This document shows, piece by piece, positions 26,783 to 37,267 of a DNA stretch of 64,000 nucleotides. The stretch covers positions 1 to 64,000 of the forward strand of contig PBAY01000036.1 in assembly GCA_002717655.1 (NCBI GenBank). The letters are read 5' to 3'. The position numbers were made by a program, and so were the translations under genes. The stretch comes from Phycisphaerae bacterium (GTDB lineage Bacteria; Planctomycetota; Phycisphaerae; Phycisphaerales; SM1A02). The notes beneath the pieces were generated by a model that ran no database searches, was not told the origin of the DNA, and saw nothing but the letters and a program-made list of their open reading frames with translations. How positions within the stretch are numbered: the first letter of the stretch is position 1; every line of letters begins with the position of its first letter.

Positions 26783-27717
26783 TCAGACCAGAGACGCCAA
26801 TGGTCATCCAACCACTGAAGCAATGACTCTGGTGAATCCACCAGCGCACACCATCCTTCTGCAATGGCAGCATGACATCCAGCCATGGACGGCTGTTCCA
26901 CTGATCCCGGGATCGCCCAGGATTCACGCCCTTGCTCCTCAACTGCAAGCCGTGCTGTGATCATCGCCCCACTGCGACGGGGCGCTTCGACCACAAGCAC
27001 ACCTACGGACAATCCAGCGATGATTCGATTCCTGCGGGGAAACTGCCAGGGACGAGGCGGCTGCCAGACAGGCAACTCGCTGATGAGACTGCCACCGGTT
27101 TCGACGATCTCATCGAACAGATCAGCATGTTCCGGAGGATAGACCTGCCCCAACCCGCTGCCGAGCACGGCAACTGTTCTCCCACCAGCCCGCAGACAAG
27201 CCCGATGAATTTCCGCATCAATCCCTCTGGCACCACCTGAGACGATGGTGACACCTGCACCCCCCAACGCAGCCGCAAATCGAGCCGCCTGCCTTCGGCC
27301 ATACGCAGAACATCTCCGTGTGCCGACCATCGCAACAGCCAACCCGGACCCATTCAGGCCACCTCCCCTTATTCGAAGAACTCCAGGTGGATCCGGAATT
27401 CTGCAAAGCGATGACGGATACTCCAGCTCATCCCAGGCAATCATTCGAGCGCCAATTGAGTGGAGTCTGGACAGCTCCTTCTCGGGATTGCTCGCAGCAA
27501 TGGAATCATGAATCAACGAAGCGGCTTCGGGATTGATTCCATCCACCTGGCTCAGCTGCCCGGTATTCGCCTGCAGAACCTGCTTCGGATGCCCGAAGTG
27601 GGAAACAAGCATCTGCACGGTTGCTGGTCCGACACCATCGGCTGTCAACAGACGCAACATCGCAGCTGAAGTCTGAAGTTCAGGATCAGAGGAACGACAA
27701 GAGTCTGATGCCGACAT
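26773..27717 (-). CDS. dprA: DNA-processing protein DprA
   Basis: DprA loads RecA on incoming single-stranded DNA during transformation and also occurs in non-competent bacteria. The Rossmann-like core is complete: VAMVGTRRCSAYGRRQA, GVTIVSGGARGIDAEIHRACL, TVAVLGSGLGQVYPPEHADLF, SLISELP, FPRRNRIIAGLS, VVEAPRRSGAMITARLA and SWAIPG. The N-terminal part has helix-hairpin-helix-like turns (GVGPATVQMLV, DGINPEAASLI). The C-terminal winged-helix part seems short or absent. The 314-residue gene overlaps the 3' end of lexA by 10 bases. Confidence 0.95.
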   Translation of the reverse strand: MSASDSCRSSDPELQTSAAMLRLLTADGVGPATVQMLVSHFGHPKQVLQANTGQLSQVDGINPEAASLIHDSIAASNPEKELSRLHSIGARMIAWDELEYPSSLCRIPDPPGVLRIRGGGLNGSGLAVAMVGTRRCSAYGRRQAARFAAALGGAGVTIVSGGARGIDAEIHRACLRAGGRTVAVLGSGLGQVYPPEHADLFDEIVETGGSLISELPVWQPPRPWQFPRRNRIIAGLSVGVLVVEAPRRSGAMITARLAVEEQGRESWAIPGSVEQPSMAGCHAAIAEGWCALVDSPESLLQWLDDHWRLWSDQR

Positions 27718-27796
27718 GCCGCCACCCTAAGAGCTGAGCAACAGACAATTCATGGCACTGATACAAGCGAGTGGACCAGCGGATTGGCCGTGGATA

Positions 27797-28315
27797 CTAC
27801 TTTTGTCGCGAGGGACCCAGTACCAGCCCCAGACACAGGCACATGGCACCAGCCCCGAGGAACCAGAGCCTCCAAGGACCCGTTGCCAGTTGCTCCAGCT
27901 GGGACCGCGGAACCATGGAAGCCACCACGGCCGCGCCTCGAGTTTCCTGCTGATGGATGGAGGCATCCAGCCATTGCAGTACTTCAGATGGTGCTTCCAG
28001 ATCACGAATCACTGGCTCGTCACCGGGCTGAAGCATGTTTCGGTCAGACATCGAAACTCTGGAGATGACCGAATCGTCACCCTGACTGAGATCATCGAGC
28101 ATTGAAGTCGACTTCATCATGCGATTCTTCATCTGTGATTCAACAAGATCGGCATGGGTGAGCTGGGATCTCAGCTCAAGCTTCTCACGCCAGGAAGGAA
28201 GCAGAAGCCCCGATGCCAGCACGGCCAGGCCGATCACAATGAACAGCCAGCCCGGATCGATCAGACCATAGAGCCTGACTTGGGACTGCGCTGCACCTGA
28301 TGAAGGCCTCTTCAT
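27797..28315 (-). CDS. Two-TM membrane protein of unknown function
   Basis: A 172-residue protein with one transmembrane helix near the N-terminus (PGWLFIVIGLAVLASGLLLP, about 20-40) and one near the C-terminus (WFLGAGAMCLCLGLVLGP). Between them is a charged helical segment (SWREKLELRSQLTHADLVESQ, then DDSVISRVSMSDRNMLQ). I do not recognise a family. The start at 28315 is preferred because the longer frame to 28519 adds an unlikely Cys/Trp-rich stretch that overlaps the divergent heme-protein gene. It may be an envelope scaffold or part of a membrane complex. Confidence 0.55.
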   Translation of the reverse strand: MKRPSSGAAQSQVRLYGLIDPGWLFIVIGLAVLASGLLLPSWREKLELRSQLTHADLVESQMKNRMMKSTSMLDDLSQGDDSVISRVSMSDRNMLQPGDEPVIRDLEAPSEVLQWLDASIHQQETRGAAVVASMVPRSQLEQLATGPWRLWFLGAGAMCLCLGLVLGPSRQK

Positions 28316-28419
28316 ACCCCTGATATCGGCCCATGGCTGACATGGAGGCCAAACAACTTCACTGCTGATCGGACTTAATCTGCCAGCATTCGAGTCATGC
28401 TGGCTATCGTGTAGCCAGC

Positions 28420-30981
28420 ATGACGGCCGCGATTCAATGTGGACTATCAGCGATGGGCACCATTCTGGCCATGAGCACCCTTGCCATGGCCCAGCAAGGT
28501 GATCGCAAAGGCGAAGCACAGCCCCCGCTTCCTGCCGATCTCATTGTTCCTGAAAGCCCCCCGCTGAGCGCCATGGAAGCACTTGACTCCTTCGCAGTGG
28601 CCTCGGGACTCCGTGTGGAGCTCGTTGCCGCTGAGCCACTTGTAATCGCCCCTGTCACGACGAGTATCGGCCTGGATGGCCGCATCTGGGTCGTCGAGAT
28701 GCCTGGATACATGAGTGATGTCGATGGGTCACGTGAACTTGAACCTTCGGGAAGGATCGTGATTCTTTCAGACGAGGATCAAGACGGAGCCATGGACACC
28801 AGAACGGTGTTTCTGGACGAGCTGGCACTCCCACGCGCGGTCAAACCGGTCAAGGGAGGCGCCCTGGTTGTCGCACCTCCGAATCTGCTGTTTGCTGAGG
28901 ACCATGATGGCGATGGCACCGCTGACGAAACGACGGTGCTCGATTCAAGCTTTCAGGGACTGAGCAGCCCCGAACATGCCGGCAATGGACTTCGCTATGG
29001 AATGGACAACTGGCTCCATTGCTCTCAGCACCCCTGGGAGTATCAATTCAGAAATGGCGAAGTCCTCCGACGAAGAGTCCCTTCGCACGGCCAGTGGGGA
29101 CTGGCTTGTGACGAATGGGACAGGTGGTACTACACACCAAACTCCTATCCGCTCATGGTGGATCTCATACCCAAGCACATCGTCGCACTGAACCCGGATC
29201 AGCGGGACATCGCGGGCCTCTACAGACACCTTCCTGCGGACAAGGAGATCCACTCGATCCGCATCAATCCCGGAGTCAATCGTGGCTACCGCCCCGAGAC
29301 ACTGAATGATGATTTCACACTCAGACATTTCACGGCAGCCTGTGGCCCTGCGATCTATCTGGATCACGAACTCGGCGACTCCTTCCAGGGAGACGCCTTC
29401 ATCTGTGAGCCATCAGGCAACACGGTGGAACATCGAAATCTGATCCACCGAGGACATCAACCGCCGGAACTGCGAACTGATCCGGAAGTCGGCGCGGCAC
29501 TGGCCTCGACCGATGAACGGTTCAGGCCGGTCAACGTCGAACTCGGCAGCGATGGAAGTCTGTATATCAGCGATCTGTATCGCGGCATTCTTCAACACAA
29601 GATCTTCATGACCTCGTTTCTCAGGAAACAGGTACTGGAACGGGAACTCGACCAACATGTCGATGGAGGACGTATCTGGCGACTGGTTCCTGATGATGAT
29701 TCAACCAAGATACTCCCTGACCTTTCAGGCCTCTCAAACATTCAACTGGCTCAACAACTGACCGAACCCAACGCGACCAGACGCCTCCTCGCCCAACAAC
29801 ATCTGGTTTCACTTGGTCCTGCTGAGCCCCTCAGGAAGTCGCTCATCAATCTTGCTTCAACACCACATGCGCCTCTGACTCGGGCCCATGCCCTCTGGAC
29901 GCTTCACGCTCGGGGAGAACTCGAAGACGAACTGCTTCATGCAGCACTTCAGGATCCTGAACGCAAGCTGCAGATTCAGGCGTTGCGAATCATTTCCGAG
30001 AGAGACGCGAATGACCAGCAGCTGGCCACCGTGCTCGAACTGTTGCTTCAGGGCGAGCCTTCCGTTCGCTGGCATGCAGCCGCAGCACTTGCCCGTGCCG
30101 ACTCGTCCAGCCTCATTCCCGAACTTGCCCAGGCCCTGAACAAACACGCTGAAGATCCAATCTTCCGCACCGTTGTTGTTGCCATTGCACGCGGGGACGA
30201 ACTGCTTCTCCTCCAGGAACTGGCCATGTCGGAATTCTGGATGGATTCAGAACACCGACCGTACCGGGATCTCGCCAGATCTCTGATCCGTACCGCCGCC
30301 CGATCCAATACACCGGAATGCAATCTCCATCTGCTTGAGTTCCTGGCCTCACTGCCACCTGATTCCAACTGGGTGACCAGAACCGCCGCACAGGAAATCA
30401 TCAAACTCCATCATCTTGAATCAGCGACGCCCAGATCACTGCAACTAGCCGAAGCACCATTTGACTGGGAAGACCGGCTGAATGAGGAATCAGATCAGGC
30501 AACGGACCTGCTTCGCCTCATCGATACGCATTCAGCATGGCCAGGCCGCCCCGGGTATGAGCCGAACATCGACACAACCGGCCTGAACGAGCAGGATGCG
30601 GAAACAATCAAACGAGGAGCTGTCCTGTATGCCCAATGCACTGGTTGCCATCAAGCCGATGGCAACGGACTTCGTGGATTCTATCCCCCATTGAGCGACT
30701 CACCCTACGTCATTGGATCACCGGAACAACTTCTGGCCATTCTCATCCATGGACTGGAAGGACCAATTGAAGTCGATGGCATGAAGTACGACCAACCCAT
30801 GCCTCCTGCGCCTTTCCAGTCGGATCAGGATCTTGCTGACATCGCCTCGTTTCTGCGAAATGCCTTCGACAACGAAGCGTCAATGGTCTCGATTGCCGAG
30901 GTAGAGGCTGCAAGGACCCGAACCAGCAGCCATTCAGGCCCGCTTACCGCCAAGCAACTGCATCAGATCTGGCCCAGATGA
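28420..30981 (+). CDS. PVC-type membrane-bound dehydrogenase / HEAT / cytochrome c protein
   Basis: An 853-residue exported protein of a type very common in planctomycetes. A signal peptide (AMGTILAMSTLAMAQQ) is followed by a beta-propeller-like membrane-bound dehydrogenase domain (APVTTSIGLDGRIWVVEMPG, EDHDGDGTADETTVL, SPEHAGNGLRYGMDNWLHC, VELGSDGSLYISDLYRG). HEAT-like repeats occupy about residues 440-660. A C-terminal cytochrome c domain has CTGCH at 740-744, with a candidate axial Met in YDQPMPPAP. It probably oxidises a sugar or related alcohol and passes electrons to the heme; the substrate is unknown. A strong intrinsic terminator follows at 31116. Confidence 0.9.
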   Translation: MTAAIQCGLSAMGTILAMSTLAMAQQGDRKGEAQPPLPADLIVPESPPLSAMEALDSFAVASGLRVELVAAEPLVIAPVTTSIGLDGRIWVVEMPGYMSDVDGSRELEPSGRIVILSDEDQDGAMDTRTVFLDELALPRAVKPVKGGALVVAPPNLLFAEDHDGDGTADETTVLDSSFQGLSSPEHAGNGLRYGMDNWLHCSQHPWEYQFRNGEVLRRRVPSHGQWGLACDEWDRWYYTPNSYPLMVDLIPKHIVALNPDQRDIAGLYRHLPADKEIHSIRINPGVNRGYRPETLNDDFTLRHFTAACGPAIYLDHELGDSFQGDAFICEPSGNTVEHRNLIHRGHQPPELRTDPEVGAALASTDERFRPVNVELGSDGSLYISDLYRGILQHKIFMTSFLRKQVLERELDQHVDGGRIWRLVPDDDSTKILPDLSGLSNIQLAQQLTEPNATRRLLAQQHLVSLGPAEPLRKSLINLASTPHAPLTRAHALWTLHARGELEDELLHAALQDPERKLQIQALRIISERDANDQQLATVLELLLQGEPSVRWHAAAALARADSSSLIPELAQALNKHAEDPIFRTVVVAIARGDELLLLQELAMSEFWMDSEHRPYRDLARSLIRTAARSNTPECNLHLLEFLASLPPDSNWVTRTAAQEIIKLHHLESATPRSLQLAEAPFDWEDRLNEESDQATDLLRLIDTHSAWPGRPGYEPNIDTTGLNEQDAETIKRGAVLYAQCTGCHQADGNGLRGFYPPLSDSPYVIGSPEQLLAILIHGLEGPIEVDGMKYDQPMPPAPFQSDQDLADIASFLRNAFDNEASMVSIAEVEAARTRTSSHSGPLTAKQLHQIWPR

Positions 30982-31115
30982 TCCACATTTCAAATGCCTC
31001 TCAAGCATGGCTGGCGCGGTATCCGCTTCAAATACAAGTCAATTGAGAACCTAGTGCTGGCACCCAACCCGTAATGCAGTTAGTCTTGATTACTCAGGAG
31101 TGAGAGAGAGGGAGT

Positions 31116-31151
31116 GGCCGACTCGCATGCGAGCCGGCCTGCTCTTTTTTT
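31116..31151 (+). terminator. Intrinsic terminator after the PVC heme protein gene
   Basis: The hairpin pairs GGCCG-A-CTCG with CGAG-C-CGGCC around a CATG loop (31116-31139), followed by TGCTC and a run of seven T from 31145. The polarity fits the plus-strand gene ending at 30981. The last T bases overlap the stop codon of the convergent fusion gene at 31150. Confidence 0.9.
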
Positions 31152-33414
31152 AGATCCGAGCAAGAGCATCATCCAGCAACCGAATGGTCATGTCGATGTC
31201 CTGTTCATCAAGCACCATCGGCGGCTTGATCTTGATCACATTGTGCAACGGACCATCCGTACTGAGCAGAACACCACGTTGCTTCATCTCATTCACCAGA
31301 CGTGAAGCCTCGACATCTGCAGGCTCAAGGGAATCCCGGTCTCGGACAAGCTCGAAGCCAAGGAACAAACCCTGGCCACGAACATCGCCGATCAAGGCAT
31401 GACGCGATTTGAGATCATTCAAGCCGGCAAGGAAACGACTACCCAGCAACCGGGCTCGCTCCTGAAGACCTTCATCCTGAATCACATCCAACACGGCAAG
31501 GCCGCAGGCGCAGGAAACGGGATTTCCACCGAAGGTTGAAAAGAACTCCATGCCATTGTCGAATGATTCGGCAATTGCTCGTGTGGTGATCACCGCACCC
31601 ATCGGGTGTCCATTTCCAATGGGCTTGCCCATGACAACGATGTCTGGCACGACGTCAGCAAGTTCGAAACCCCAGAACGCCTCACCGACACGACCGAACC
31701 CGACCTGAACCTCGTCGGCGACACAGATTCCACCCGCACGCCTGACATGTTCAAAGGCCGCCTTGAGATAGCCTTCCGGCAAGGGAATCTGCCCGCCACA
31801 GGAAAGCATGGTCTCGGCGAAGAACGCGGCGATTGAACCCCCTCCGGCACAGCACTCACCGATCACGCGTCCGACTTCCAGGGCATAGCCGACGCCTGCC
31901 CCATCATCACGGATTTCACCGCGGTAGACATCAGGGCTTGGCACCACGTGCACCCATGACGATGGCCCTGCCCCTCCCGGGCCATTGAACTTGTAGGGAC
32001 TCATCGCGACGCAGTTGCCGGTATTCCCGTGATAGGCACCATCGATGACCAGTACATCATGGCTCGATGTAGCGGCCCGAGCGAGCCGCAGGGCTAGTTC
32101 GTTTGCTTCCGATCCGGAGTTGACGAAATAACAGACTTCCAGAGATGCGGGCAACGTGGCACACAGTCGATCGGCATAGGTCGTGAGATGAGCGTGCAGA
32201 TAGCGGGAATTGGTATTGAGTACCGCCGCCTGCGCAGCAATGGCCGAAACGACACGAGGATGACTGTGGCCGACGTGACAGACATTGTTGACAAGGTCGA
32301 GATAGGGACGACCATTCGCGGCATACAGATACTGCGCACGACCTTTGACGATATGCAACGGCTCGTCATAACTCAGTGACAATGAAGGCCCGATCAAACG
32401 AGACCGGTCTTGCTGGATGGAGGTCGTGTCGGAGTGATCAAGAGAACCAAACAGCAGACCATTCATTTCTGCTGGCGAAATGACAAGAAGCGACTCAAGG
32501 GTCGCCCAGGTAGAAGCTTGGTGGGAGAACCAGGTTTCGTGATCCGGCGCATTGACTCGTCGTGATTCGGCGATGCAGATCGAAGTCGCAAGTCTTGCCA
32601 GAATTAATGGAAGCAATGCCAGACTTTCCTGTGGCTCAAGTTCTCGAGCCGCCTGATAGCCCTCGACAAGACGCGCAGCCTGACAAGGACCAACCCCCTT
32701 CTGCTGAAACGCATAGGCAAGCAGAATGGCGAGGTCCTGAATCAAAGCCCCGTACTGGCAATCACCGACATCAAGCAAGCCGACGACCTCTTCGCCGTCA
32801 ACGAGAATATTCTCATCGTTGGGGTCACCATGAAGCATGCCTTGCGGGCATTCATCGAGATACTTCAAACCGAGGGCACGATAAAGATGGAAGCAGTGCT
32901 CAAGCGTGTCACGCTGATGAGCCTCCTCCAACAGTCGGATTCCCATGACATGCTGATTGGCTGCCGCCAGATCCCAGAGATGAGTTCGACTGGCACCCGG
33001 ATGCGAGAAATCAGCCAGCGATGCATGGACACGACCGAGGTAGTTGCCAATGGCGTACAACAGTTGTTCCGTACTGGGAACATCTCTCCAGGAGCACCCT
33101 TCAAGAAACTTCTGAACACGAGCGATCCCGGGGATTCCGGCGATCGTGACTGGCACCGCCACCTGTCCTGCACGCGATGGACTCGATTCAGGAACAGGAA
33201 AGCCAGCGGCAAGCAGATGCTTCAACATGGCCTCTTCAAGTTCAACATCGGACTTGTCATTCGTCGTGATCTTGAAGATCTGACAAGTACCATCAGGCAG
33301 ATTGGCCTGAAAGTTGAGGTTTTCACCAGGCAGACGAGACAACTCCGCTCGCTCACCCCAGTGTTCTTCAAGGAGATGCGAGGCAAGCTGAGGGTAGTCC
33401 GGTCTGGAAACCAT
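31150..33414 (-). CDS. Kinase-aminotransferase fusion (APH-type kinase plus class III PLP enzyme, putative phospho-lyase)
   Basis: A 754-residue protein of two enzymes. Residues 1-330 form an aminoglycoside-phosphotransferase/hydroxylysine-kinase-like domain: [10 protein letters not shown] (His195, Asp197, Asn202) and [12 protein letters not shown] (metal-binding Asp). Residues 340-754 form a class III PLP enzyme: [32 protein letters not shown] and [13 protein letters not shown] with the PLP lysine near 597. In vertebrates the corresponding activities are separate proteins: hydroxylysine kinase and the O-phosphohydroxylysine or phosphoethanolamine phospho-lyases. The fusion would phosphorylate an amino alcohol, then eliminate phosphate and ammonia. 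The substrate is not known here. A plain transaminase remains possible. Confidence 0.8.
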   Translation of the reverse strand: MVSRPDYPQLASHLLEEHWGERAELSRLPGENLNFQANLPDGTCQIFKITTNDKSDVELEEAMLKHLLAAGFPVPESSPSRAGQVAVPVTIAGIPGIARVQKFLEGCSWRDVPSTEQLLYAIGNYLGRVHASLADFSHPGASRTHLWDLAAANQHVMGIRLLEEAHQRDTLEHCFHLYRALGLKYLDECPQGMLHGDPNDENILVDGEEVVGLLDVGDCQYGALIQDLAILLAYAFQQKGVGPCQAARLVEGYQAARELEPQESLALLPLILARLATSICIAESRRVNAPDHETWFSHQASTWATLESLLVISPAEMNGLLFGSLDHSDTTSIQQDRSRLIGPSLSLSYDEPLHIVKGRAQYLYAANGRPYLDLVNNVCHVGHSHPRVVSAIAAQAAVLNTNSRYLHAHLTTYADRLCATLPASLEVCYFVNSGSEANELALRLARAATSSHDVLVIDGAYHGNTGNCVAMSPYKFNGPGGAGPSSWVHVVPSPDVYRGEIRDDGAGVGYALEVGRVIGECCAGGGSIAAFFAETMLSCGGQIPLPEGYLKAAFEHVRRAGGICVADEVQVGFGRVGEAFWGFELADVVPDIVVMGKPIGNGHPMGAVITTRAIAESFDNGMEFFSTFGGNPVSCACGLAVLDVIQDEGLQERARLLGSRFLAGLNDLKSRHALIGDVRGQGLFLGFELVRDRDSLEPADVEASRLVNEMKQRGVLLSTDGPLHNVIKIKPPMVLDEQDIDMTIRLLDDALARI

Positions 33415-33426
33415 CCGTAGAGAATA

Positions 33427-36120
33427 TCAATCCGAGAGGGACTTCAGCCCCAAGAGCATGGAATGCTCAGGCCCGATCAACAGAGCAAGCTTCCTTCTGG
33501 CTCGATCATTCAGATTCCCTCGCTCGAGACGATCGCTTCTGAGCTGGAATTCAATCGCTTCCTCAGCCTTCCAGATCTCAGCAGCCATCGAATCCAGCCC
33601 CTCAGGGCCATCAAATTCGTCGGTAAATGATCGCATTCGAGCGATCATGCGATCACAGACTTCCTGATATGGAATCTGATACTCAAGCCGGATCTCTTCG
33701 ATTCCCTGATGGTGTTCCATCAACACATCCAGAGCCATCGCCTTTTTCAGAATGCGATGAACTGACTGAGGATCATGCATCGCTGCTGGAAATGCAGCCT
33801 TGTCAAAGGCAAGTCTGTACATGTTTGCGCCGTCCGAAGTCAACGACCCATCAAAGTGATCAAGAGAACTTCGATTCAATTCACGAAGCTGCGTATCCAG
33901 TATTGCCAGACGCCGCGCCGATTCCATGATGCCATCTTCACCGTTGGGCCAGACCACCGCACCCCCCTCCTCCATCGCTTCGACTGCTCTGAGGAAGGCC
34001 TGCGCATTGAGCTTGGTATTTTCAATATTCTCAGACCAACGCTGAGCATGGAGCTCGTCGGCTCTGAGGTCATATGCCTGCAAGGCATGAGCAACCATGT
34101 CACGATCCTGATCAGACAGCGGCATTCCGATACCAAGCTCAAGAAGATCGACTTCTTCTTCACGGCTGGCCATCAACAGACCCTTCATGAAACCGGAATC
34201 GATTCCATGCTGATGGGCGACTCTTCTTCGAGCACGAATGACCCGATTCAACTCGTCTTCAGACCAGCTGATACTTGACCCGACCTGATCAAGAAACCAT
34301 GAATCAAGTTCATGAATCTGGCTCATCGCGGATTTCAGATCGCGAGCGATCACCTCAGGGGCATGCCGTTCAGGATCCGGCATATCCAGACCATGACCCG
34401 CAGTGGAAAGACGAACTGGCGTGAGGACATCAGTTTCCAGCTGCTGCCACCGTATCTGATAATCCTGATACAGCACATCGATGATGTCCAACTCATCAGA
34501 GCTGCAAGTGATCCTAGAGGACAGCCACTCCCGGGAAATTGGACCGGGAATCCATTGCCTCACCGTGGAGCCGGCATCCGGAGCCGAAACCTGCTGCACC
34601 ATGGATTGATCCACTTCGAGATCAATGTCCAACTGTGATATCCCAGCATCCACTGGCGCCGTTGTTCGCCCAATCTCGATGGAACCAGGAGGCAACACAA
34701 GGGGCGCAGCATCGTCATCTGCAGCAATGAACATTGAAAGCATCATGACGGAGTCTTCCGTATCAATCACAACAGCTCCATCCGAAGCCTCATCCATGAA
34801 CATGATTTCTGCAAGCAATCCCGGCTCACCCTCAGGGCGAGGCTCAGGAACAAGACGCTCACCTTTCAAGGCTCCCAGAGCAACCATGGCCTGCTGATCC
34901 AGATCCCAGAGATCGTCACGATGAGATTCCAGCTTTTCATGCAGAGGTTCCCAGACAGGCTCATGCATCATGTAAACAGGCTGATCGAGAATCGCTCCTG
35001 AAGTCTCTACTTCTCTGATAGCCTTGGCAATGAGGCGATGACGGTCCTGCCGGTACTGCATGCCGATCTGTTCAGCTGCCAGCTGCACGTCAGCAACAAG
35101 CTTTGGATCGAAATGCATGGTGTCCGCAAGATCACCTGCACGACCCGGAACAAGTTGGAGCATGGGGTATCCGCGTGAAACAAGATGATGTTCGATCTTC
35201 GCGTAGGCCTCTGCGTTCATCAATTCGGCCAATGCCGACAAGGCAATGCGATTTTCCCGAAGATGACGCTCGTGGAGCTCATGAATCTTTTTTGCAGATG
35301 GACTGACTCCTGTGAGATGCTGCTCCACAAGAGGATTGGTCAAAAGGGACGCCTCCACCATCTCGATCAGTTCTACAGGGGAAGCGGCCTCCCCATTCTC
35401 CGCTGCATGCGCCTTGGCGAGTCGCTCATATTCGTCATCAAAGAGATCCATGGCGATTTGCTCGAGATCATATTGATCCACGACTGAATCAAGCCTTGCA
35501 CGATGAATGGATCTCACCAGAGATGTAATCCTGGCCTCATAAGCACCAAGCACATCGTCAACTGCGTCAAGCTCATCCTGCTCCATCTGAATCTCAGTCA
35601 TGAGAAAGGAGAGATCACGTGATTGAAGCGAGGTCGTACTCATGAAATCGCTGCGAGGATCCAGCGACAATCGAGCTCTTGTTCGTCGATCAGCGATTCG
35701 CGGCAACCGCTTCTGCTGATCTTCTGACAGAATCTCTGAAATGGAACTCATCAATGAAGATTCCAGGCCATCAATCAACTTGAAGATGGATTCTCTGGAT
35801 TTGACACTCTCGACCACCTGACTGCGATCAACCATCGAGAGACCCATGCTGATGCTTTCCAGATCCCAGCTGTCTTTCATCGGACCATTACGAAGATCCT
35901 GCCAGGCCTTGAAATACTGTTCATGAGCAGCATCGATGCCGTTCTCCTGAGCCTCCGCCAGTGACAATGGGGAAAGCAACTGGTAGAGATCCTCGTAGCT
36001 GACAGGATCGGGATAGACACGCTCAGGCACCCTGGCGGCAAGGCAACTGCCAGCCAGGAAGAGAAACAACGCAAGGTGGCTGATTCGACAGACGACTGAT
36101 GCTCTGGCATTGAAATGCAT
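33427..36120 (-). CDS. Large secreted alpha-helical protein with a recurring module (family A, two copies)
   Basis: An 897-residue exported protein of unknown function. A signal peptide (HLALFLFLAGSCLAARVP) begins after the ATG at 36120, which has GAGGA 8 bases ahead. The rest is predicted almost wholly helical and acidic. A module recurs twice: about residues 105-220 (FKLIDGLESSLMSS, DQQKRLPRIADRRTR, RDLSFLMTEIQ, VDDVLGAYEARITSL) and about 545-710 (DELDIIDVLYQDYQIRWQQL, SWSEDELNRVIRARRRVAHQ, EEEVDLLELGIGMPLSDQ, HALQAYDLRADELHAQRW). The same pattern is present in the tandem genes at 49066 and 50631. Its neighbours are a kinase fusion and an esterase, which give no hint of function. Confidence 0.6.
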   Translation of the reverse strand: MHFNARASVVCRISHLALFLFLAGSCLAARVPERVYPDPVSYEDLYQLLSPLSLAEAQENGIDAAHEQYFKAWQDLRNGPMKDSWDLESISMGLSMVDRSQVVESVKSRESIFKLIDGLESSLMSSISEILSEDQQKRLPRIADRRTRARLSLDPRSDFMSTTSLQSRDLSFLMTEIQMEQDELDAVDDVLGAYEARITSLVRSIHRARLDSVVDQYDLEQIAMDLFDDEYERLAKAHAAENGEAASPVELIEMVEASLLTNPLVEQHLTGVSPSAKKIHELHERHLRENRIALSALAELMNAEAYAKIEHHLVSRGYPMLQLVPGRAGDLADTMHFDPKLVADVQLAAEQIGMQYRQDRHRLIAKAIREVETSGAILDQPVYMMHEPVWEPLHEKLESHRDDLWDLDQQAMVALGALKGERLVPEPRPEGEPGLLAEIMFMDEASDGAVVIDTEDSVMMLSMFIAADDDAAPLVLPPGSIEIGRTTAPVDAGISQLDIDLEVDQSMVQQVSAPDAGSTVRQWIPGPISREWLSSRITCSSDELDIIDVLYQDYQIRWQQLETDVLTPVRLSTAGHGLDMPDPERHAPEVIARDLKSAMSQIHELDSWFLDQVGSSISWSEDELNRVIRARRRVAHQHGIDSGFMKGLLMASREEEVDLLELGIGMPLSDQDRDMVAHALQAYDLRADELHAQRWSENIENTKLNAQAFLRAVEAMEEGGAVVWPNGEDGIMESARRLAILDTQLRELNRSSLDHFDGSLTSDGANMYRLAFDKAAFPAAMHDPQSVHRILKKAMALDVLMEHHQGIEEIRLEYQIPYQEVCDRMIARMRSFTDEFDGPEGLDSMAAEIWKAEEAIEFQLRSDRLERGNLNDRARRKLALLIGPEHSMLLGLKSLSD

Positions 36121-36319
36121 GGCCTGATTCCTCGATTTCCCCAACCACGCTCTCATAAAGAGGTCGAATCAGACCTCACATGCCTGGATTATCCGAATTT
36201 CAGGGCAAATTGACCAGAAATCGCTGTTTCATGACCTGAAATAAGCTGATCCAACTGGTCTACCACATCTCATGACGTACCCTAGATGGGATCCAGAGGG
36301 GTCAGCGAAGGAGCCAACC

Positions 36320-37246
36320 GTGCGTCTATTGGCATGGATAACCAGCATTTGCATGTTCTCAACCGCTGTGGTCACACAGGCTGAAGTAGTTGATGTGATC
36401 ATCGTGGCCGGTCAATCCAACGCTGTCGGAGCAGCCCACCCCGACTACGTCCTTGAACAATCCCGACCATATTGCGCTCCGAACGAGGACGTTCGCTATT
36501 GCTTCTGGGTTCATGAACAGGTGTATACCGATGGCTGGACTCATCTTCGTCCCATCGGGGGCTACAGCTTCGGTGTCGAAATGATGATGGGCTATACCTT
36601 CAAGGAAGCAGCGCCAAATCGCAATCTAGCCATGATGAAGTACGCCTACAACGGCGTCTCTCTGGCTTGCGAATGGAACCCCAATGGATGCACACAGAAC
36701 GGCACGCTTCAGCTCTTTGAAGGACTCAAGCAGTGGATGAACACCTATCGCATCATGATTGAGAACGAGGGCGACACCTGCAACTTCGCCGGACTTGCCT
36801 GGATTCAGGGCGAGAGCGACATGATGGCTGAATGGCAGGCCGTGATGTACAAGGATCTGATGACCCAGTTCATCGACGATATCCGTGTCCATGCCAACAA
36901 CCCGGACATGCCTGTTGTGATGGCACTTGTCAATCCAACTGCTTCTGGCTTCAACTGGGTCGACTTGATTCATGAAGGCATGCATGAAATCGCAGCCAAT
37001 GACTCCAAGGTTGCGACGGCAACCTGTCGGGATCTTCCACTGAGAAGTGACAACATCCATTTCGCCGCCGACAGTGCAATCTGGCTTGGCGGGCGACTGG
37101 CCGACAGCCTGATGGCCATGGACCTGTTCAACACGACAAGCGCCCCACCACCTGTTCCAACCTGCCCAGGCGACTTCAATGGTGACGGAACCGTCGGCGC
37201 AACCGACATCCTGCTGGTCATCAACAACTGGGGCATCTGCCCGTAG
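36320..37246 (+). CDS. Secreted SASA-type (sialate O-acetylesterase-like) carbohydrate esterase with dockerin-like tail
   Basis: A 308-residue secreted esterase started at GTG 36320, which has AAGGAG 6 bases ahead and opens a good signal peptide (LLAWITSICMFSTAVVTQAE). Motifs fit the SASA domain (SGNH hydrolase): VIIVAGQSNAVGAAH, YNGVSLACEW, GLAWIQGESDMMAEW and a final SDNIHFAAD with the catalytic His. These enzymes remove acetyl groups from sugars; the substrate is not known. The C-terminus is a dockerin-type half-repeat, CPGDFNGDGTVGATDILL then VINNWG, typical of Phycisphaerae exported proteins. Confidence 0.85.
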   Translation: MRLLAWITSICMFSTAVVTQAEVVDVIIVAGQSNAVGAAHPDYVLEQSRPYCAPNEDVRYCFWVHEQVYTDGWTHLRPIGGYSFGVEMMMGYTFKEAAPNRNLAMMKYAYNGVSLACEWNPNGCTQNGTLQLFEGLKQWMNTYRIMIENEGDTCNFAGLAWIQGESDMMAEWQAVMYKDLMTQFIDDIRVHANNPDMPVVMALVNPTASGFNWVDLIHEGMHEIAANDSKVATATCRDLPLRSDNIHFAADSAIWLGGRLADSLMAMDLFNTTSAPPPVPTCPGDFNGDGTVGATDILLVINNWGICP

Positions 37247-37267
37247 CAGAGAAACCAATTCCTGCGA

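Noticed and set aside
32830-33420. 196-codon plus-strand ORF over the kinase fusion
   Set aside because: Antisense to the kinase domain with its complete HGDxxxxN motif; shadow.
36626-37258. 210-codon minus-strand ORF over the esterase
   Set aside because: Antisense to the SASA esterase whose catalytic motifs are intact; shadow.
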